Below, piece by piece: positions 53,690 to 62,469 of a DNA stretch of 64,000 nt (its first letter is position 1; every line of letters starts with the position of its first letter). The notes beneath the pieces were generated by a model. It did not search any database. It saw nothing but the letters and a program-made list of their open reading frames with translations, and had not been told where the DNA came from. Made by a program: the position numbers and the translations under genes. The DNA comes from Streptomyces acidiscabies (GTDB lineage Bacteria > Actinomycetota > Actinomycetes > Streptomycetales > Streptomycetaceae), in the NCBI RefSeq assembly GCF_020010905.1, contig NZ_JAGJBY010000001.1, positions 1,384,001 to 1,448,000 of the forward strand. The letters are read 5' to 3'.

Positions 53690-55438
53690 ATGGCTCAGCC
53701 GCCGCCGAACGACGGGCACAGCAACGCGCCGGGGGGCGGCTTCGGGCCACCGCCGGGTACTACGCCTCAGGGTGGGGGGTACGGGGTACCAGGGCCGTAC
53801 GGGGCTCCGCCGCAGCAGCCGGGGTACGGCGCACCTGAGCAGCCCCCTGGTTACGGCGCCCCCCAGCAGCCGGCTCAGCCCCCTGTACCCCCGCAGGGCT
53901 ACGGGTACCCCCAGCCAGGGCCCTACCAAGCCGGCCCGTACACGCCCCAACCCCCCTACGGCAACCCCCCGCAGGGCTACGCCGCGTATCCACCCCCGCA
54001 GCCCGCCTCCAAGCGCAGGCCCGCCCTCATCATCGGCGCCTCCGTGGCCGCGCTCCTCGTCGTCGGCGGGACCGTGTACGCGGTGACCGGAGGCGGCGAC
54101 GACAAGAAGCCCGTCGCCCACGAGAGCACCGGCCCCGCCCCCTCGTCGTCGCCCTCCTCCTCCGGCGCCCCCGTCAACCCCGGCGACGGCACAGGCGACG
54201 GCAAGGCGGACACCACCGACTTCAACGCCTCCCGCAAGGCCGGCGAGGCCAAGGTGCTCTGGTACAAGGAGGCCCCGGACACCCCGGCCGACGGTGCGGA
54301 CGCGCCCGGCATGTGGTTCACGGGGACGACCGCGGTGAAGGCGGCGTACAAGCAACTCGTCGCGTACCAGGTCGCCGACGGCAAGCCCGCGTGGCCGACG
54401 GTCACTCTCCCGCAGAAGATCTGCGCGGCGACCCGCCAGCAGACCGCCGACGGCAAGGTCGTCGTCGCGTACATGAGCGGGGTCAGCAGCCGGGCCCAGT
54501 GCAACCAGCTCCAGCAGATCGATCTGCGGACCGGCGCCAAGGGGTGGACCGTCAAGGTCCCCGACGGCAAGCTCTTCGACAGCGCGTCCAGCATCAGCCT
54601 CTCGCTCGCCGGGAACACGGTGATGGTCGCGCGGTCCCAGTCCGGCGCGGCGTACGACGTACGGACCGGCAAGGCGCTGTACGAGAAGGAGAAGTACGGC
54701 GACTCGTGCTTCCCCTCGGCGTTCGCGGCGTCCGCCACGCGCCTCATCTCCGTCGCCTCCTGCGACGCGCTCGGCAAGAATGAGCACGCGGAGATCCAGG
54801 AGCTGAACCCGGCGACCGGCGCGGTCAAGTGGACCCGGCCGCTGGACAAGGGCTGGGAGGTCGAACGGGCCTTCTCCGTCGACCCGTTGGTGATCTACAG
54901 CACGCAGGACGACAAGAACCTGATGAACATCGCCGCGTTCAAGGCGGACGGCGGGGTGCGCTCCCAGGTCGGGTTCGACCTGAAGGTCGGTACGGACTGC
55001 GGCTGGGACCTGTTCCACCGCGACCTCACGGGCTGCGGGGGTACGGCCGCCGACGCGAACACCCTCTACCTCCCCACGGACTCCGGCAGCGACCCCAACG
55101 AGATCGTCGCCGTCGACCTCGCGACGGGCAAGGAGAAGTGGCGGGTCAAGTCCCCCGGCGAGGGCCCGATGCTGCCCGTCCGCACGGACGGCACGAACCT
55201 GGTCGCGTACGTGGAACCGTCGTACGACGCCCCCGGCAGGGTCGTCGCGATCCCCACAACGGGCACGGTCCACACCCCCTCGACCCTCCTCCAACTCCCG
55301 GCCAGCACGGCGAAGATCGAGAACGGCTTCACGTCACGGGACATGGCCTGGCTGGACGGCCGCTTCTACCTCTCCAGCACCCGCATCACAGGCAACGACG
55401 ACACCCGCCAGAAGCTGATGCTGGCGTACGGCAAGTGA
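53690..55438 (+). CDS. Pro-rich membrane-anchored PQQ-like beta-propeller protein (copy 1)
   Basis: 582 aa. Residues 1-105 are Pro/Gly/Tyr/Gln-rich and intracellular (e.g. GAPQQPAQPPVPPQGYGYPQ); one membrane helix follows (PALIIGASVAALLVVGGTVY), then a Ser/Pro linker and an extracellular BamB/PQQ-like propeller with DLRTGAKGWTVKV, DVRTGKALYEKE and DLATGKEKWRVKS blades. This format is common in actinobacteria and of unknown function, perhaps a surface scaffold. The next gene (55953-57989) is a paralogue. ATG 53690 is chosen because the Pro-rich start MAQPPPNDG is typical. Confidence 0.88.
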   Translation: MAQPPPNDGHSNAPGGGFGPPPGTTPQGGGYGVPGPYGAPPQQPGYGAPEQPPGYGAPQQPAQPPVPPQGYGYPQPGPYQAGPYTPQPPYGNPPQGYAAYPPPQPASKRRPALIIGASVAALLVVGGTVYAVTGGGDDKKPVAHESTGPAPSSSPSSSGAPVNPGDGTGDGKADTTDFNASRKAGEAKVLWYKEAPDTPADGADAPGMWFTGTTAVKAAYKQLVAYQVADGKPAWPTVTLPQKICAATRQQTADGKVVVAYMSGVSSRAQCNQLQQIDLRTGAKGWTVKVPDGKLFDSASSISLSLAGNTVMVARSQSGAAYDVRTGKALYEKEKYGDSCFPSAFAASATRLISVASCDALGKNEHAEIQELNPATGAVKWTRPLDKGWEVERAFSVDPLVIYSTQDDKNLMNIAAFKADGGVRSQVGFDLKVGTDCGWDLFHRDLTGCGGTAADANTLYLPTDSGSDPNEIVAVDLATGKEKWRVKSPGEGPMLPVRTDGTNLVAYVEPSYDAPGRVVAIPTTGTVHTPSTLLQLPASTAKIENGFTSRDMAWLDGRFYLSSTRITGNDDTRQKLMLAYGK

Positions 55439-55601
55439 GCGGCGCGTATGTGTTGGCGCCATGGCCCGGCGGGGCGCGTGAACGCGCGTCCTGTGTCGGC
55501 CGGTACGACGGTGCTCCGCAACCGCGCGAGCACGGCCCACGCCGGTTTCGGCGCACCGGGCAAGCCTGCGGCACCGGCTCACCGGCACCCGGTGACGCGC
55601 C

Positions 55602-55752
55602 CGAGCCGACGGCGTACACGATCGCTCACGCGCCCGAGCCGACGGCGTACGCGATCGCTCACGCTCTTCAGCCGACGGTGTACGCGATCGCTCACGCCCT
55701 TCAGCCCACGGCGTGCGCCGATCGCTCACGCACCCGAGTCGACGGCATGTGC
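55602..55752. repeat. 33-bp tandem repeat, about 4.5 copies
   Basis: Units begin at 55602, 55635, 55668, 55701 (34 bp, one base inserted) and 55735 (partial). The shared core is CGATCGCTCACGC. In one plus-strand frame each unit reads APEPTAYAIAH. Confidence 0.85.
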
Positions 55753-55779
55753 AGGCGGTCGGCGGCGCGAGCAAGTCGC

Positions 55780-55870
55780 CCGGCGTTCCGGGCGGACCGG
55801 CGATCCGAGTCGCTCGGCGGTCCGAGTCATCCGGCGTTCCGAGTCATCCGGCGTTCCGAGTTGCCCGGCG
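55780..55870. repeat. 17-bp tandem repeat, about five to six copies
   Basis: Units of the form CCGGCGTTCCGAGTCAT, with 16-18 bp spacing and increasing divergence towards the left end. Confidence 0.8.
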
Positions 55871-55952
55871 TGGCTGAAGCCATGGCGCGCATGAACCGGC
55901 CCCGCCCCCCACGTCCCCTCCCCACCCGAGTCTTTTCCGAGGTACCCACACC

Positions 55953-57989
55953 ATGACCCAGCCCCCGCAGGGCCCGGCCTCCGACAACCCGCCGAACCAG
56001 CCGCCGGCCTTCGGCGCGCCTCAGGGGCCGCCGCCGGGATATCCGCCGAGCGCCCCGACGGACCAGCCCCAGGCACCGGCCTTCGGCGCGCCCCAGAGTC
56101 CCTTCGCGCCGCAGAGTCCCTCCGCCCCCCAGAACCCCCCGGCACCTCAGAGCCCTCCGGCGCCGCAGCAGCCTCCGGCTTTCGGGAAGCCGCAGGGGGC
56201 TCCGGCGCAGGCACCCGCGTACGGTGCGCCCCAGAATCCTCAGTTCGGCGCGCCCCAGAATTCCCCGGCGCCCGAGTTCGGTGCGCCTCAGAATCCCCCG
56301 GCGCCCCAGAACTCCCCGGCGGCCCCGCCGCAGCCTCCCGCCGGACCCCCGGCGGGTTCGCCGCAGCCTCCCGCCGGACCTCCCGCCGGGCCCCTCGCCG
56401 GGCCCCTCGCCGGACCCCCCGCCGGGCCCCCGGCCGCGCCGCCCGGTTACGGCTACCCGCAGCCCTCACCCCAGCCCGCGTACGGCTATCCCGCCCCGGC
56501 GGGGTACGGCTACCCGGGGCAGCCCGCCCCGGCGTACCCCTCGCCCCCCACCACCCCCATGCACGTCGAGCCCAGCGGTGACAACGGGCTGAAGGCGCAG
56601 ATCCTCATCGTCGCCTCCGCCGTCGTCGCCATCGCGTTGATCATCGGTGGCGGGGTCTGGTACTCGGGCTCCAAGTCCCCCCAGAACGAGGCGAAGAAGG
56701 ACGACAAGCCGAGCGCCAGCCCCGTGAGCGGGGCCGGTGTCGGTGGTACGGAGAAGGCGCCCGCCGATCCGCAGGGGAAGATGCTGTTCCAGCTGCCCCT
56801 CCCGACCGTCGCCAAGGGCGAGAGCGCCGACACCGACGGCTCCTGGGTCACCGACAAGGTGTACGCGAAGTCGGGGATCTCCGAGATCAACGGGTACGAC
56901 CTCGACAAGGGGGCGAAGCTCTGGACCGTCAAGCTCCCCGGCCCGGTCTGCGGCGCCGCCCACTGGCTCAGCAGCGACGGCACCAAGTCCGCGATCCTGT
57001 TCAAGCCCGCCGTCCCCACCAAGGACAAGTACCAGCCCTGCAACCAGGTCGGCGCCCTCGACCTGGCCAACGGCAAGCTGCTGTGGACGAAGACCGCGCA
57101 GGCCGGCGACTACCCGCTCAGCTTCGACGCCGTCACGGTCAGCGCGAACACGGTCGCCGCCAGCGGCACCAGCGGCGGCGCCGCGTTCGACATCGCCACC
57201 GGCAAGCCGCTGTGGCAGCCGAAGACCGCCGACACCTGCTCGGACCGGGGCTACGGCGGCGGCCCCAAGCTCGTCGCGATCCGCAAGTGCGGCGACTACG
57301 ACAACCCGACCCTCAGCGTCCAGACCCTCGACCCGGTCTCCGGCAAGGTCCTCTCCGAGTACAAGCTCGCCCCCGGCATCGAGTACGCGAGCGTCGTCTC
57401 CACCGACCCGCTGGTCGTCGGCGCGGACGTCGGCGACAGCGCGGGCGACGGCAGCTCCCTGTCCGACCTGTTCTCCATCGACGGCGCGACGGGCCAGCTC
57501 CGCGCGCGGATCTCCGTACCCGGTGACGACTACGGCGCCGAGTGCGAGATCTCCGAGGCCGACGGCTGCAAGGGCGTCATCGCCGGGGGCGACCGGCTGT
57601 ACATCCAGACGGAGGACAACTCGGGTTCCAGTACGAAGCAGATCGTCGCCTTCGACGTCCTCACCGGCAAGCAGACCGGCCAACGCGCGGACGGCGGCGA
57701 GGACTTCGACCTCTACCCGCTGCGGATGGACGGCAAGAACCTGATCGTCTACAAGAGCGGCCCGTACGACAAGGGCGGCCAGGTTCTCAGCGTCGACGGG
57801 ACCACCTTCAAGCAGACGGTCCTGCTGAAGAACCCGGATGACAAGGCCAGCGTCGACGCGGAGACGGACATGTCGCCCGGGTTCTCCGAGATCCTGTTCT
57901 CCCAGGGGCGGCTGTTCCTGTCGCAGACGTATGTGAGCGGAAGTGACAAGGACGAGCAACTGGTGATCGCGTACGGCGCCGGTTCCTGA
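55953..57989 (+). CDS. Pro-rich membrane-anchored PQQ-like beta-propeller protein (copy 2)
   Basis: 678 aa. The N-terminal ~200 residues are almost entirely Pro/Ala/Gln/Gly with short repeats such as FGAPQNPPAPQ and PPAGPPAGP. One membrane helix (ILIVASAVVAIALIIGGGVW) follows, then a ~400-residue propeller with blades like DLANGKLLWTKT and DIATGKPLWQPK. Cys residues are spaced through the propeller and may form disulfides outside the cell. Same layout as copy 1, so a tandem duplication with an expanded Pro tract. A strong hairpin follows the stop. Confidence 0.88.
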   Translation: MTQPPQGPASDNPPNQPPAFGAPQGPPPGYPPSAPTDQPQAPAFGAPQSPFAPQSPSAPQNPPAPQSPPAPQQPPAFGKPQGAPAQAPAYGAPQNPQFGAPQNSPAPEFGAPQNPPAPQNSPAAPPQPPAGPPAGSPQPPAGPPAGPLAGPLAGPPAGPPAAPPGYGYPQPSPQPAYGYPAPAGYGYPGQPAPAYPSPPTTPMHVEPSGDNGLKAQILIVASAVVAIALIIGGGVWYSGSKSPQNEAKKDDKPSASPVSGAGVGGTEKAPADPQGKMLFQLPLPTVAKGESADTDGSWVTDKVYAKSGISEINGYDLDKGAKLWTVKLPGPVCGAAHWLSSDGTKSAILFKPAVPTKDKYQPCNQVGALDLANGKLLWTKTAQAGDYPLSFDAVTVSANTVAASGTSGGAAFDIATGKPLWQPKTADTCSDRGYGGGPKLVAIRKCGDYDNPTLSVQTLDPVSGKVLSEYKLAPGIEYASVVSTDPLVVGADVGDSAGDGSSLSDLFSIDGATGQLRARISVPGDDYGAECEISEADGCKGVIAGGDRLYIQTEDNSGSSTKQIVAFDVLTGKQTGQRADGGEDFDLYPLRMDGKNLIVYKSGPYDKGGQVLSVDGTTFKQTVLLKNPDDKASVDAETDMSPGFSEILFSQGRLFLSQTYVSGSDKDEQLVIAYGAGS

Positions 57990-58001
57990 CCGGTTTTCGC
58001 C

Positions 58002-58049
58002 ACGGCCCCGCATCCTTCGTACGCCTCCGGGCGACGGGAGCGGGGCCGT
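58002..58049 (+). terminator. Hairpin terminator after propeller copy 2
   Basis: 10-bp perfect stem ACGGCCCCGC/GCGGGGCCGT with a 28-base loop, 12 bp after the stop codon. Confidence 0.65.
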
Positions 58050-58235
58050 TGCCGTACCCTTCCTCCCTCGTGAATAAGAGGATTTTCGGCGATCCGGGGC
58101 ACTTCTCACGTGTAGGGGGAGCGCGGCGTCGAACAAGCGTGTAGCTTCCGGGGTCATGCAAGGCGGGGGCCCGGGGGAGTCCTCGCGTGAAACTGTCCGG
58201 GTTGGGCATCCATGGGGGGACTGGGGGGTTGCTCG

Positions 58236-58910
58236 ATGGGAGTGCGGCTGATGGTGGTCGATGACCACCGCCTGCTCGCCGAGGCGCTGGCTTCGGCGCT
58301 GAAACTGCGGGGCCACCGGGTCCTCGCCGCGGCGGCGCCTGCCGCGGGGGCGGCGGAGCTGGTGATCACGCGGGCGCCTGAGGTGTGCCTGTTGGGTACG
58401 GCTGCGCCTGCGGAGCCGGGTGCGTTCGATCCGGTCGTCCGCATCAAGCGTGAGCGGCCTCAGGTTGCCGTCCTGGTGCTGGGGCCCGTTCCCAGTCCTC
58501 GTGGGATCGCTGCCGCGTTCGCTGCGGGGGCGTCCGGGTACGTTCGTCATGACGAGCGTATCGAGGGTGTGGAACGCGCCATCATGAAAGCCCGTGCGGG
58601 GGAGGCTGCGGTGGCTCCGCAGTTGTTGCAGAACGCGTTCAGTGAGCTGCTCAATCCTGCTGCCCAGCCTGATGACGAAGGGCAGCGGTTGCTGCATCTT
58701 CTGACGCCTCGTGAGGTGGAGGTGCTGGTGCGGGTTGCGGATGGGGAGGATACGCGGTTGATCGCTGCGGGGATGGGGATTGCGCCGTCTACGGCTCGTA
58801 CGCATGTGCAGCGGGTGTTGATGAAGTTGGGGGTGGGGTCGCGGTTGGAGGCTGCGGCGTTGGCTGCTCGGACGGGGTTGTTGGATCGGGCGGGGGCGCA
58901 AGGGGGTTGA
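58236..58910 (+). CDS. Atypical NarL/LuxR-type response regulator without phospho-Asp
   Basis: 224 aa. The receiver fold starts VRLMVVDDHRLLAEAL with the acidic pair, but the position normally holding the phosphorylated Asp is Gly54 (PEVCLLGTAAP). The conserved Lys near GASGYVRHDER is also replaced. The C-terminal LuxR helix-turn-helix is intact (LTPREVEVLVRVADGEDTRL, TARTHVQRVLMKLG). It is likely controlled by something other than phosphorylation. ATG 58236 follows a G-run 7 bp upstream; ATG 58212 is an alternative. No kinase gene is adjacent. Confidence 0.88.
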   Translation: MGVRLMVVDDHRLLAEALASALKLRGHRVLAAAAPAAGAAELVITRAPEVCLLGTAAPAEPGAFDPVVRIKRERPQVAVLVLGPVPSPRGIAAAFAAGASGYVRHDERIEGVERAIMKARAGEAAVAPQLLQNAFSELLNPAAQPDDEGQRLLHLLTPREVEVLVRVADGEDTRLIAAGMGIAPSTARTHVQRVLMKLGVGSRLEAAALAARTGLLDRAGAQGG

Positions 58911-58983
58911 GGGGGGTGGGGGTGCCGGGGGTTGCTCGGTGCCCTGTCGCCCTGCGGGCGCGCGGGAGGTTCGGGGTGGGGTC

Positions 58984-59096
58984 GGGGTGCCGGGGGTGCG
59001 GCGAGCCCGTCGCGGGTGGTGCTGGCCAGTGGGGTAGACCGAGCCGTGGGCTGCTGTCTTCGTAAGCGACGGGCTGCGCCGCACCCCCGGCACCCC
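58984..59096. terminator. ~30-bp inverted repeat between convergent genes
   Basis: The left arm (58984-59013) and right arm (59066-59096) pair with a one-base bulge and a 52-base loop. It lies between the convergent regulator (ends 58910) and HATPase gene (ends 59134), so a two-way terminator is likely. Confidence 0.65.
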
Positions 59097-59133
59097 GCTC
59101 CCCGCCGTTTGCGGCTCTCCCGCCGCTGTGGGT

Positions 59134-59667
59134 TCACGGTGTCAACTCCGGCCGTTCTGCTTGTAGTTGTACCTCCGCCCACACCATCAGGCCCCTGCGG
59201 GTCTTGCACGTTCCCCAGCGGGTTGCGATCGCGTCTGTGATCAGGAGGCCCCTGCCGTGTTCTTCGTCCGGGGTGAGGGTGGGGCAGGTGAGGAAGGGGT
59301 GGCCGGTGCCCTCGTCCGTGATCGTCAGGACTGCTGTTGTGGGGGTGAAGGTGCAGGTCAGGGTGATTGTTGTGCTCTTGGTGTGCTCCAGGGCGTTCGC
59401 TACCAGTTCGCCTGTGACGATCTCCAGGTCGTAGGCGCGGGGTGGGGGGAGGTGGTGGGTCTCGGCCGTTGTGCGGATGTGGTGGCGGGCCTTGCGGGCG
59501 GAGGTGAGGTCTTCGCCGGGGAGGGTGAGGGTCGTGGTCGGGGGGAGGTGGGGGGTGGGTTCTACGGGGGTGAGGCCCAGGCGGGCCGCCATGCGGGAGG
59601 CGGGGCCGGTGGGGGTGTCGGTGAGGATGAGGGTGGGGCGGTCGTCGTCGCCGTGGCTGATCAACAC
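59134..59667 (-). CDS. HATPase_c anti-sigma-like regulatory protein
   Basis: 177 aa. An HATPase_c_2 domain of RsbW/SpoIIAB type: EIVTGELVANALEHTKS (N-box), TITDEGTGHPF (G1) and EEHGRGLLITDAIATRWG (G2). In Streptomyces these single-domain ATPases often lie next to XRE/DUF5753 and DUF397 genes in WhiJ/AbaA-like clusters, as here, where it is divergent from the XRE gene. Whether it phosphorylates a protein or binds a sigma factor is unknown. Confidence 0.88.
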   Translation of the reverse strand: MLISHGDDDRPTLILTDTPTGPASRMAARLGLTPVEPTPHLPPTTTLTLPGEDLTSARKARHHIRTTAETHHLPPPRAYDLEIVTGELVANALEHTKSTTITLTCTFTPTTAVLTITDEGTGHPFLTCPTLTPDEEHGRGLLITDAIATRWGTCKTRRGLMVWAEVQLQAERPELTP

Positions 59668-59750
59668 ATCAACTCCTGGGGCGGGGTTGGGAAGTTGGCG
59701 GTCGCCTGGCTAGTAATGTTCCGGAAAGAAAAATGTCTCGCAAGCCCTCT

Positions 59751-59764
59751 CACTCCAAAGAGTG
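59751..59764. promoter_or_regulatory. CACTC-CAAA-GAGTG inverted repeat upstream of the XRE gene
   Basis: 5-bp arms in the 163-bp divergent gap, 67 bp before the XRE start codon. Possible operator for the XRE protein; the evidence is the symmetry and position only. Confidence 0.3.
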
Positions 59765-59830
59765 CTTCGCGCGAAAAACGGCCCATCGACTTGCGTGCGG
59801 CGATACCCTCCGCGCAAGGAGGTACGAAAC

Positions 59831-60697
59831 ATGACCGACGCCCAACCCAACCTGCACCGACGGCGTTTGGGCCTGGAGCTGCGCGCTCTGCGCAAGGCGA
59901 CGGGGATGAGCCTGACGGAGGCCGCCGAACGCCTGTGCCTCTCCGGCGCGTCAGCTTTGAGCAAGATCGAGAACGGCAAGCAGCGGGTGCCGGGTATCGC
60001 GCTCGCCGGCTTCTTCGAGGTGTACGGGCTCCAGAAGAAGGACCGGATCGAGAAGATCCGCAAGCTGACGTCGCTGGCGAACTCGAACAAGCGCACCAAC
60101 TGGTTCGACCAGTACCGTCACACTGTCCGCGACCCGTTCGCCGAGTACCTGCACCTGGAGGAACTGGCCTCCAAATGCGAGACGTTCGCCTGGATGATCC
60201 CTGGCCTGCTCCAGACCCCCGACTACGCACGTGTGGTCGTGGAGCGCAGCCGCCAGTGGCAGACCAACCGTGAGATCGACAACTTCGTCGAACTGCGCAT
60301 GGTCAGGCAGCAAGCGCTGTTCCGGGAGGAGCCGCTCCACCTCTGGTGCGTGCTCGACGAGTCCGCGCTGCTGCGGGAGGTCGGCGAGAGGCACGTGATG
60401 AAGGCTCAGCTTGAGCACCTGCTCGCGGTGACCGAGGAGCACAAGCATGTGACGCTCCAGATACTGCCCTTCACGCAGGGCGCACATGCGGGGGTCGACG
60501 GGCAGTTCCACCTGCTGCATTTCCCCGTCGGGGCACCCGTGGTCGTGGTTGAGTCGATGACAACTGCGCAGTACTTGGAGGAAGATAGTGACATTGGACG
60601 TTACGAGATGGCGTTCAATCACCTTCGCTCCGAAGCTCTCGACGTGGGTGCCTCGAAGCGCCATATCCACGACCTGATCAAGGACCGTTACACATGA
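59831..60697 (+). CDS. XRE-family regulator with DUF5753 (WhiJ type)
   Basis: 288 aa. Helix-turn-helix at residues 10-70 (LGLELRALRKATGMSLTEAA, SASALSKIENGKQRVP written in order), then DUF5753 (ETFAWMIPGLLQTPDYARVV, LWCVLDESALLREVG, VTLQILPFTQGAHAGVDGQF). ATG 59831 has AAGGAGGT upstream. The gene overlaps the first DUF397 gene in ATGA, and all five genes to 63221 are on the same strand with gaps of 20 bp or less, so this regulator is probably in one operon with the ATPase/nuclease pair. Confidence 0.92.
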   Translation: MTDAQPNLHRRRLGLELRALRKATGMSLTEAAERLCLSGASALSKIENGKQRVPGIALAGFFEVYGLQKKDRIEKIRKLTSLANSNKRTNWFDQYRHTVRDPFAEYLHLEELASKCETFAWMIPGLLQTPDYARVVVERSRQWQTNREIDNFVELRMVRQQALFREEPLHLWCVLDESALLREVGERHVMKAQLEHLLAVTEEHKHVTLQILPFTQGAHAGVDGQFHLLHFPVGAPVVVVESMTTAQYLEEDSDIGRYEMAFNHLRSEALDVGASKRHIHDLIKDRYT

Positions 60698-60918
60698 ACA
60701 AGAAGATCGACCTCACCGACGCTGCCTGGGTCAAGAGCGACCTCAGCAACGGCGGGGCCAACTGCCTTGAGGTCGCCTTCATCGACGGCGTGGTCGCCCT
60801 GCGCGATTCCAAGGACGTGGGCGACCCCGACGCCAAGATCCTGATCATCTCCGCCGACGACTACCGCGCCTTCACGGGCGGCATCGCCCAGGGCCAGCGC
60901 AACCTTCTCCTGCCGTAG
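60694..60918 (+). CDS. DUF397 protein (first copy)
   Basis: 74 aa small acidic protein with the DUF397 pattern AAWVKSDLSNGGANCLEVAF, VALRDSKD and a C-terminal ISADDYRAF. DUF397 proteins pair with XRE/DUF5753 regulators, probably as antagonists. The ATG overlaps the XRE stop by 4 bp. It has an N-terminal extension (MNKKIDLTD) compared with the second copy. Confidence 0.9.
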   Translation: MNKKIDLTDAAWVKSDLSNGGANCLEVAFIDGVVALRDSKDVGDPDAKILIISADDYRAFTGGIAQGQRNLLLP

Positions 60919-60938
60919 CCCCCACCCGAGGAGCGCCC

Positions 60939-61103
60939 ATGTGGATCAAGAGCAGCTACAGCGACGGCAGCAACAACTGCCTCGAACTCGCCCTCGGCAA
61001 AGGCGAAGTAGCCCTCCGCGACTCCAAAGCCCCCGCCCTCGGCCCCCTGACCGTCCCCGCCACCGCCTTCACAGCCTTGGTCAGGACCCTGAAAACGCGG
61101 TAA
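60939..61103 (+). CDS. DUF397 protein (second copy)
   Basis: 54 aa: MWIKSSYSDGSNNCLELAL followed by KGEVALRDSKAP and a helical end (ATAFTALVRTLKTR). It is the classic W-x-K-S-S-Y-S form. GGAG lies 9 bp before the ATG. It starts 20 bp after the first DUF397 gene and ends 10 bp before the AAA ATPase, tying the regulatory set to the nuclease pair. Two different DUF397 proteins for one XRE regulator is uncommon. Confidence 0.88.
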   Translation: MWIKSSYSDGSNNCLELALGKGEVALRDSKAPALGPLTVPATAFTALVRTLKTR

Positions 61104-61113
61104 GACAGGCCCT

Positions 61114-62469
61114 GTGTACGTAACAAGGCTGACCCTCGACGGGGTCCGTGGCTTCCACGGACCCCGCGCTTGCGATCTCGACTTCGCGCGGCCCGGTGGC
61201 GGATACGCGGGGTGGACGGTGCTCGCGGGACGCAACGGGTCGGGGAAGACGACGCTGCTGCGAGCCATCGCCATCGGCCTCGCGGGACCGCGTCGCGCTC
61301 ACAAGCTGGACGGGGATCTGCGGTCACAGGTGTCCCACGGCGAACCCGGCGGGAAGCTCAGTGTCCATGTGCTGCCCGACCCGTTCGTGGACACTGGCGA
61401 GGGGATGTCCGACTCGTTCGAGGCGTCGGCGATGTGGGAGCCAGATTGGGATGGGCCGAGTGAGGCGCCGGTCGCCGTCGTGTTCGGCCCGGTGGACTTC
61501 CCGCGGCGGGCCCGTGACCGCCTCTGGTCGGCGGCCCCTCCTCCCGGCTGGTTCCACGCCGGATACGGCCCCTTCCGCCGCATGACCGGCGTCGGCCTGT
61601 ACGACAGGACGTCAAAGCCCTCGGACCGCGCCGCAGCTCTCCGCACCCTCTTCGAGGAACAGTCCGCCCTGACCGAGGCGTTCGACTGGCTGCTCTCCGT
61701 CCACCTCCAGGCACTGGAGAACCGTCCCGGTGCCGCCGACCTCAAGGTCGGCGTCCTCGCACTCCTCAACGACGGTCTCCTCCCCGACGATTACCGCATC
61801 GAGGACGTCAACTCCGAGGGCCTGTGGCTCAATCGGCGAGGCGAGGCAGGCTCCGAAGGGCCGCTGACGGAGCTGCGGCACATGAGTGACGGGCAACGGA
61901 CCGTCGTAGCACTGGTGTTGGACATCGTGCGCCAGATGCACACCGCGTACGGCGAGATCACCGTCGACGTCCGGGACCAGCACCCCTGCCTCCCGTACCC
62001 CGGCGTCGTCCTCATCGACGAGGTCGACGCCCACCTGCACCCCTCCTGGCAGCAACGCATCGGCGAGTGGCTCAAGTCCCATTTCCCGGCAGTGCAGTTC
62101 ATCGTCAGCACGCACAGTCCGTACGTCTGCCAGGCCGCCGACCCCGGTGGTCTGATCCGCGTGCCGGGACCGACCGAGGACGTGCCACCCGCGCCGGTCT
62201 CCGAGGAACTGCGGCAACGCATCGTCTACGGCACCGGCGACGACGCCGTACTCTCCGAACTCTTCGGCCTGGACACGCCGTACTCGGAGCGGGCGCGCGA
62301 ACTCCGGCAGGAACTCGTCGAGTTGGAGGCGAGAGTGGTCACCGGGGAGGCGACGGACGCCGAAGAGGCGCGGCATGCGGCGCTGCGGGATCGGCTGAAG
62401 AGTTCGCCTCGTACGCGGGCCGTCGAGTTGCAGGCCCGGCTGAAGCAACTCGGAGTGCTCGACGAATGA
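61114..62469 (+). CDS. AAA/ABC-type ATPase, Septu PtuA-like
   Basis: 451 aa. The N-terminus is typical of SMC/RecF-like ATPases (YVTRLTLDGVRGFHGPRA), Walker A is VLAGRNGSGKTTLLRAIA, the signature region is LRHMSDGQRTVVALVLDIV, Walker B is PGVVLIDEVDAHLHPSW and the H-switch is FIVSTHSPYV. A helical C-terminal part ends LQARLKQLGVLDE. An AAA_21-type ATPase translationally coupled (ATGA) to an HNH nuclease is the layout of Septu (PtuAB) phage-defence systems. GTG 61114. Homology to a named Septu subtype needs a search. Confidence 0.85.
   Translation: MYVTRLTLDGVRGFHGPRACDLDFARPGGGYAGWTVLAGRNGSGKTTLLRAIAIGLAGPRRAHKLDGDLRSQVSHGEPGGKLSVHVLPDPFVDTGEGMSDSFEASAMWEPDWDGPSEAPVAVVFGPVDFPRRARDRLWSAAPPPGWFHAGYGPFRRMTGVGLYDRTSKPSDRAAALRTLFEEQSALTEAFDWLLSVHLQALENRPGAADLKVGVLALLNDGLLPDDYRIEDVNSEGLWLNRRGEAGSEGPLTELRHMSDGQRTVVALVLDIVRQMHTAYGEITVDVRDQHPCLPYPGVVLIDEVDAHLHPSWQQRIGEWLKSHFPAVQFIVSTHSPYVCQAADPGGLIRVPGPTEDVPPAPVSEELRQRIVYGTGDDAVLSELFGLDTPYSERARELRQELVELEARVVTGEATDAEEARHAALRDRLKSSPRTRAVELQARLKQLGVLDE

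Larger units (their letters stand above)
55439..55952. other. 514-bp gap rich in minisatellites between two propeller genes
   Basis: No gene is supported, although several frames stay open because the repeats lack stops. It contains the 33-bp array (55602-55752), the 17-bp array (55780-55870) and then the ribosome-binding region of the second propeller gene. Confidence 0.75.

Noticed and set aside
53690..57989. Reading the Pro-rich N-termini as serine/threonine kinase regions or mucins
   Set aside because: No kinase motifs; the layout is Pro-rich tail, one membrane helix and a PQQ-like propeller.
56466..59093. 875-codon minus-strand frame across the second propeller gene
   Set aside because: Antisense to a protein with clear domain structure; no recognisable motif in its own translation.
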